Origin: an uncultured Lysobacteraceae bacterium
GTDB taxonomy: Bacteria > Pseudomonadota > Gammaproteobacteria > Xanthomonadales > Rhodanobacteraceae
DNA length: 9,978 nucleotides
Direction of reading: 5' to 3'
Assembly: GCA_946482585.1 (NCBI GenBank)
Contig: CAMLSI010000172.1
Coordinates: forward strand, 1-9,978
Positions 7,247 through 9,978 of the stretch are shown here, one piece after another; within the stretch, counting starts at the first letter, position 1, and the number at the start of each line of letters is the position of its first letter. The notes beneath the pieces are model-generated. The model saw only the letters and a list, made by a program, of their open reading frames with translations. It searched no databases and was not told the DNA's origin. The position numbers were made by a program, and so were the translations under genes.

Positions 7247-9978
7247 TTAGAAGCGCACGCCGGCCTGGACGTAGCTGTAGCGACCCGGCAGGTCGTACGT
7301 ACCGGCGTCATAGCCGTTGAGCGAGCACGACACGCAGATCGGCGGATCCTTCGCGAACAGGTTGTTGACGCCCGCCGACAGCGTGAAGTCGAAGCTGACC
7401 GGCAGCTTCCAGTTCACGCGCAGGTCGTGGAACGTCGTCGCGCCGAGGTGATTCGTGCCGCCCGACAGGTCGGAATTCGGATTGCTGCAGACCGCGCCCG
7501 CACCGGTCAGATCCGGATTGCAGTTTTCCGTGAGACCCGAGAGATAACGGGCGGTCCAGCGCGCGCTCCAGGATTCCGACGCCCAGCTCAGGCTCGCCGT
7601 CGTGCGCCACTTGTTGATCGCGCGGTCGGCGCTTTCGATACCGACGGTCAGCGGCTCGGCCAGGCCCGTGTCGTTCGCGACTGCCGAATACTTGTCGACA
7701 TACGTCGTCGAGATCGACGCGCCGAGCGTGCCCCAGCCCCAGTCCGGGCTCATCCAGTTCGCGCCGATGTCATAACCCTGCGTGTCGATCGTGCCCAGGT
7801 TGGTCAGCGTGTTGTTGAAGCTGATGATGTCGCCCGAGATGCCGCGCACGATGCCGGTGCAGAACGTCGGCGAGTTCGTCGCCACGCAGCGGTCGAGCTG
7901 CGTCTGTGCATCCGGCGCCTGGATCGCGTCTTCGACCTTGATCTTCCAGAAGGTCAGATCGAGATCGAGCTTCTGCGACCAGCCCGTGTTTTCGGCCCAG
8001 CTCGGGCTGTACACGACGCCCGCGGTGATCGACTTCGAGGTTTCCGGCGTCAGGGTGATGCTGCCGCCCGTGCGCGTGGAGATCTGCGTGTTGGCCTGTT
8101 CGAACGTCGCCGGATTCGGCACGCCCTGGGCGATACAGTTCGCCGCGGCCTGACCGGTCGCGCCGTTGCAGGGATCGGAAATGGTCGCGTCGAAGCGCGC
8201 CGGCGAGCCGTAGAGTTCGCCGATCGACGGCGCACGGAAGCCTTCCGCCCAGGTGCCGCGCAGGGTCAGGTCGTCGGTCGGCTGCCAGCGCAGGCCGAAC
8301 TTGTTGTTGGTCGTGCCGCCGAACGTCGAATAGTCGGAGTAGCGCGAGGCCACCGACAGATCGAGGCTCTTCGCACCGGCCACGTCCTTGAGCAGCGGCG
8401 CATTGAGTTCGAGGTAGTACTCGTTGACGTCGTATTCGCCGCGGGTCGGCAACGACGGCACGCCATTGCCTTCACCGGCGACGACGATCGCGTCCGGCGT
8501 GTAGAAGCCTTCCTGTTCGCGATGCTCGTAACCTGCCGCGAACGCGAGCGAGCCGGCCGGCATTTCGACGATGTCGCCCGAGATGTTGGCCGACCAGAGT
8601 TCCAGCGAGTTCTCGCTGCGATCCTGCTCGATGAAGCTGATGTAGTTCAGCATGGCCGGCGTGATCGAACCCGGACCGCCGAAGATGTTCAGCGGCACGC
8701 AAGCGCCGGTGCAGTCGGCGATCGGGCCGAGGGCGCGGCGGATGTGCGCGATGTTGTACGTGCCCTGGACCGTCTGCGTCGCTTTGTTGTCGCTGTTGAC
8801 GTAGTTGATGTCCCAGTAGAAGTCGCGATCGGCGGTGCCGAAGCTGCCTTCCAGGCCGGTCGCGAAATAACGCGTGTCGACGTCCTGCGAGAAGATGCGC
8901 GGGCCGCCTTCGACCGGACGGCGACCGAGACCGATCAGGTTGCTGCCCGGGTCCAGCGTGAAGCCGAACGGGTTGTACGGGTTGGTCGCATCCACGCCGG
9001 TGATCAGGCCGAGGTCGCTCGTGTTGAGCGCCGAACCCAGACCGATCGGCTCCGGCGCGGCTTGGTTGACCGACTCGCGCTTGGTGTAGGTGCCCTTGAG
9101 ATAGAAGCTGATGTTGTCGCTGATCTTGTAGCGCGCCTGGCCGAACAGACCGTTGCGCTTGCTCGGCGTCAGCAGCAGGTTGTACGGCGCGAAGTTGAAA
9201 CGGTCCGCGGTCGTGAAGCGGTGGAAGCCACCCGGGAACGGCTGCACGCCGTTGGTCGTGCCGTTCGCGGCGATGTTACAGACGCCGCCGGGGCAGAGGC
9301 CGCCGTAGGTTTCGCCATTCGGCGTCGTGAAGATCGTGCGCGTGTACGGAATGTACGAGCTGCCGCCGGCGAGGCCGGCGCCCGGCGTCGGGAAGGAAGA
9401 CTGTTCCCACGCGCCCGAGCTGATCGCCTTCTGCTCGTAGTGGCTGATGTCGAGGAAGAAGTCGAGGCGATCGGTGCTGCCGCCGAGCGACAGGTTGCCG
9501 GTCGTGGTTTCGCCGCCGTCCTTCGAGTAGTCGCCGTACGAGATGTTGGCGCCGAGGCCTTCGGCCTTGCGCTTGGTGATGATGTTGATGACCCCCGATA
9601 TCGCGTCGGATCCGTACAGCGACGAGGCGCCGTCGGTCAGGATCTCGATGCGTTCGACGGCGCTGGCCGGAATCGTGTTCAGGTCGACCGCGGCGGAAAC
9701 ACCCGAGCCCGACGACTCATTGACCCAACGAAGACCGTCGACGAGAACGAGTGTGCGCTTGGCGCCGATGTTGCGCAGCGAGATCGTGGTCGAGCCCGAG
9801 CCGACGCCACCGCCGTCTGCCGGAAAGCCGAAGTTGCCGGCCGAGTTGAATTTGGTGTTGAGGGAAGAACCGCTGACCGACAGTCGCTGGATGACATCGC
9901 CGATCGAGCCCAGGCCAGTCGCCTCGATGTCGCGCGCCGAGATCGTGACCACGGGCGTCTGGCCTTCGAGCTCGGCCT
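7247..9978 (-). CDS. TonB-dependent outer membrane receptor, 5'-truncated by window edge
   Basis: This second TonB-dependent receptor reads in from the right edge. The GTG at 9952 is an internal Val: the frame continues upstream as AELEGQTPV, typical of the residues before a plug domain, so only the signal peptide, TonB box and some linker are missing. About 909 residues are visible. The plug runs from VVTISARDIEATGL through SLRNIGAKRTLVLVDGLR to RIEILTDGASSLYGSDAISG and VINIITKR. The barrel follows with GTWAEGFRAPSIGELYG, LTPETSKSITAG and a C-terminal VNNLFAKDPP, ending on strand YSYVQAGVRF with the terminal Phe preferred by the BAM machinery. The overall style resembles large Xanthomonad/Caulobacter receptors, some of which take up carbohydrates, but the ligand here is unknown. 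Twelve cysteines lie in six close pairs, including CVSC at 7325-7336. A strong terminator follows the stop. Confidence 0.95.
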   Translation of the reverse strand, partial: AELEGQTPVVTISARDIEATGLGSIGDVIQRLSVSGSSLNTKFNSAGNFGFPADGGGVGSGSTTISLRNIGAKRTLVLVDGLRWVNESSGSGVSAAVDLNTIPASAVERIEILTDGASSLYGSDAISGVINIITKRKAEGLGANISYGDYSKDGGETTTGNLSLGGSTDRLDFFLDISHYEQKAISSGAWEQSSFPTPGAGLAGGSSYIPYTRTIFTTPNGETYGGLCPGGVCNIAANGTTNGVQPFPGGFHRFTTADRFNFAPYNLLLTPSKRNGLFGQARYKISDNISFYLKGTYTKRESVNQAAPEPIGLGSALNTSDLGLITGVDATNPYNPFGFTLDPGSNLIGLGRRPVEGGPRIFSQDVDTRYFATGLEGSFGTADRDFYWDINYVNSDNKATQTVQGTYNIAHIRRALGPIADCTGACVPLNIFGGPGSITPAMLNYISFIEQDRSENSLELWSANISGDIVEMPAGSLAFAAGYEHREQEGFYTPDAIVVAGEGNGVPSLPTRGEYDVNEYYLELNAPLLKDVAGAKSLDLSVASRYSDYSTFGGTTNNKFGLRWQPTDDLTLRGTWAEGFRAPSIGELYGSPARFDATISDPCNGATGQAAANCIAQGVPNPATFEQANTQISTRTGGSITLTPETSKSITAGVVYSPSWAENTGWSQKLDLDLTFWKIKVEDAIQAPDAQTQLDRCVATNSPTFCTGIVRGISGDIISFNNTLTNLGTIDTQGYDIGANWMSPDWGWGTLGASISTTYVDKYSAVANDTGLAEPLTVGIESADRAINKWRTTASLSWASESWSARWTARYLSGLTENCNPDLTGAGAVCSNPNSDLSGGTNHLGATTFHDLRVNWKLPVSFDFTLSAGVNNLFAKDPPICVSCSLNGYDAGTYDLPGRYSYVQAGVRF

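Overview
The window is GC-rich DNA with dense, strongly codon-biased genes and reads as chromosomal sequence from a gammaproteobacterium. The order Lysobacterales (Xanthomonadales) or a close relative is the best fit. Three things point there: large TonB-dependent receptors, a diheme cytochrome c4 gene divergent from the ribosome-assembly GTPase gene engB, and two tandem dsbA genes followed by an endonuclease/exonuclease/phosphatase (EEP) family gene. The lineage call is inference from gene order and protein style. No rRNA, tRNA, CRISPR array, insertion sequence or phage gene was found.

Layout, left to right. A TonB-dependent receptor (+ strand) enters from the left edge without its N-terminus and ends at 2376. 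It converges on engB (- strand, 2425-3048) across a short gap holding a perfect 10-bp hairpin. A divergent region (3049-3199) carries a good sigma-70 promoter for the cytochrome c4 gene (3200-3865). The gap 3866-4041 holds three hairpins. It is followed by two DsbA-type thiol oxidoreductase genes 21 bp apart: a soluble periplasmic CPAC protein (4042-4713) and a predicted lipoprotein with CPHC (4735-5388). A 12-bp stem-loop closes that pair. The EEP-family hydrolase gene (5513-6316) follows, with a promoter placed so that its mRNA could be leaderless. It converges, across a gap with two hairpins, on an unrecognised exported helical protein (6477-7067, - strand). That gene has its own promoter-like region with an inverted repeat. 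A textbook rho-independent terminator (7191-7220) separates it from a second TonB-dependent receptor (7247 to the right edge, - strand), also cut off at its N-terminus.

Functionally, the centre is an envelope redox and housekeeping block: electron transfer by cytochrome c4, disulfide formation by two DsbA paralogues, ribosome assembly by EngB and a phosphoesterase. Two nutrient receptors flank it and both point inward. Both are rich in closely paired cysteines predicted to lie in extracellular loops, so they are plausible DsbA substrates. I see no convincing undescribed system. The most notable points are the soluble/lipoprotein dsbA pair with different active sites, the possible leaderless start of the EEP gene, the structured leader before the first dsbA, and the unrecognised exported helical protein.
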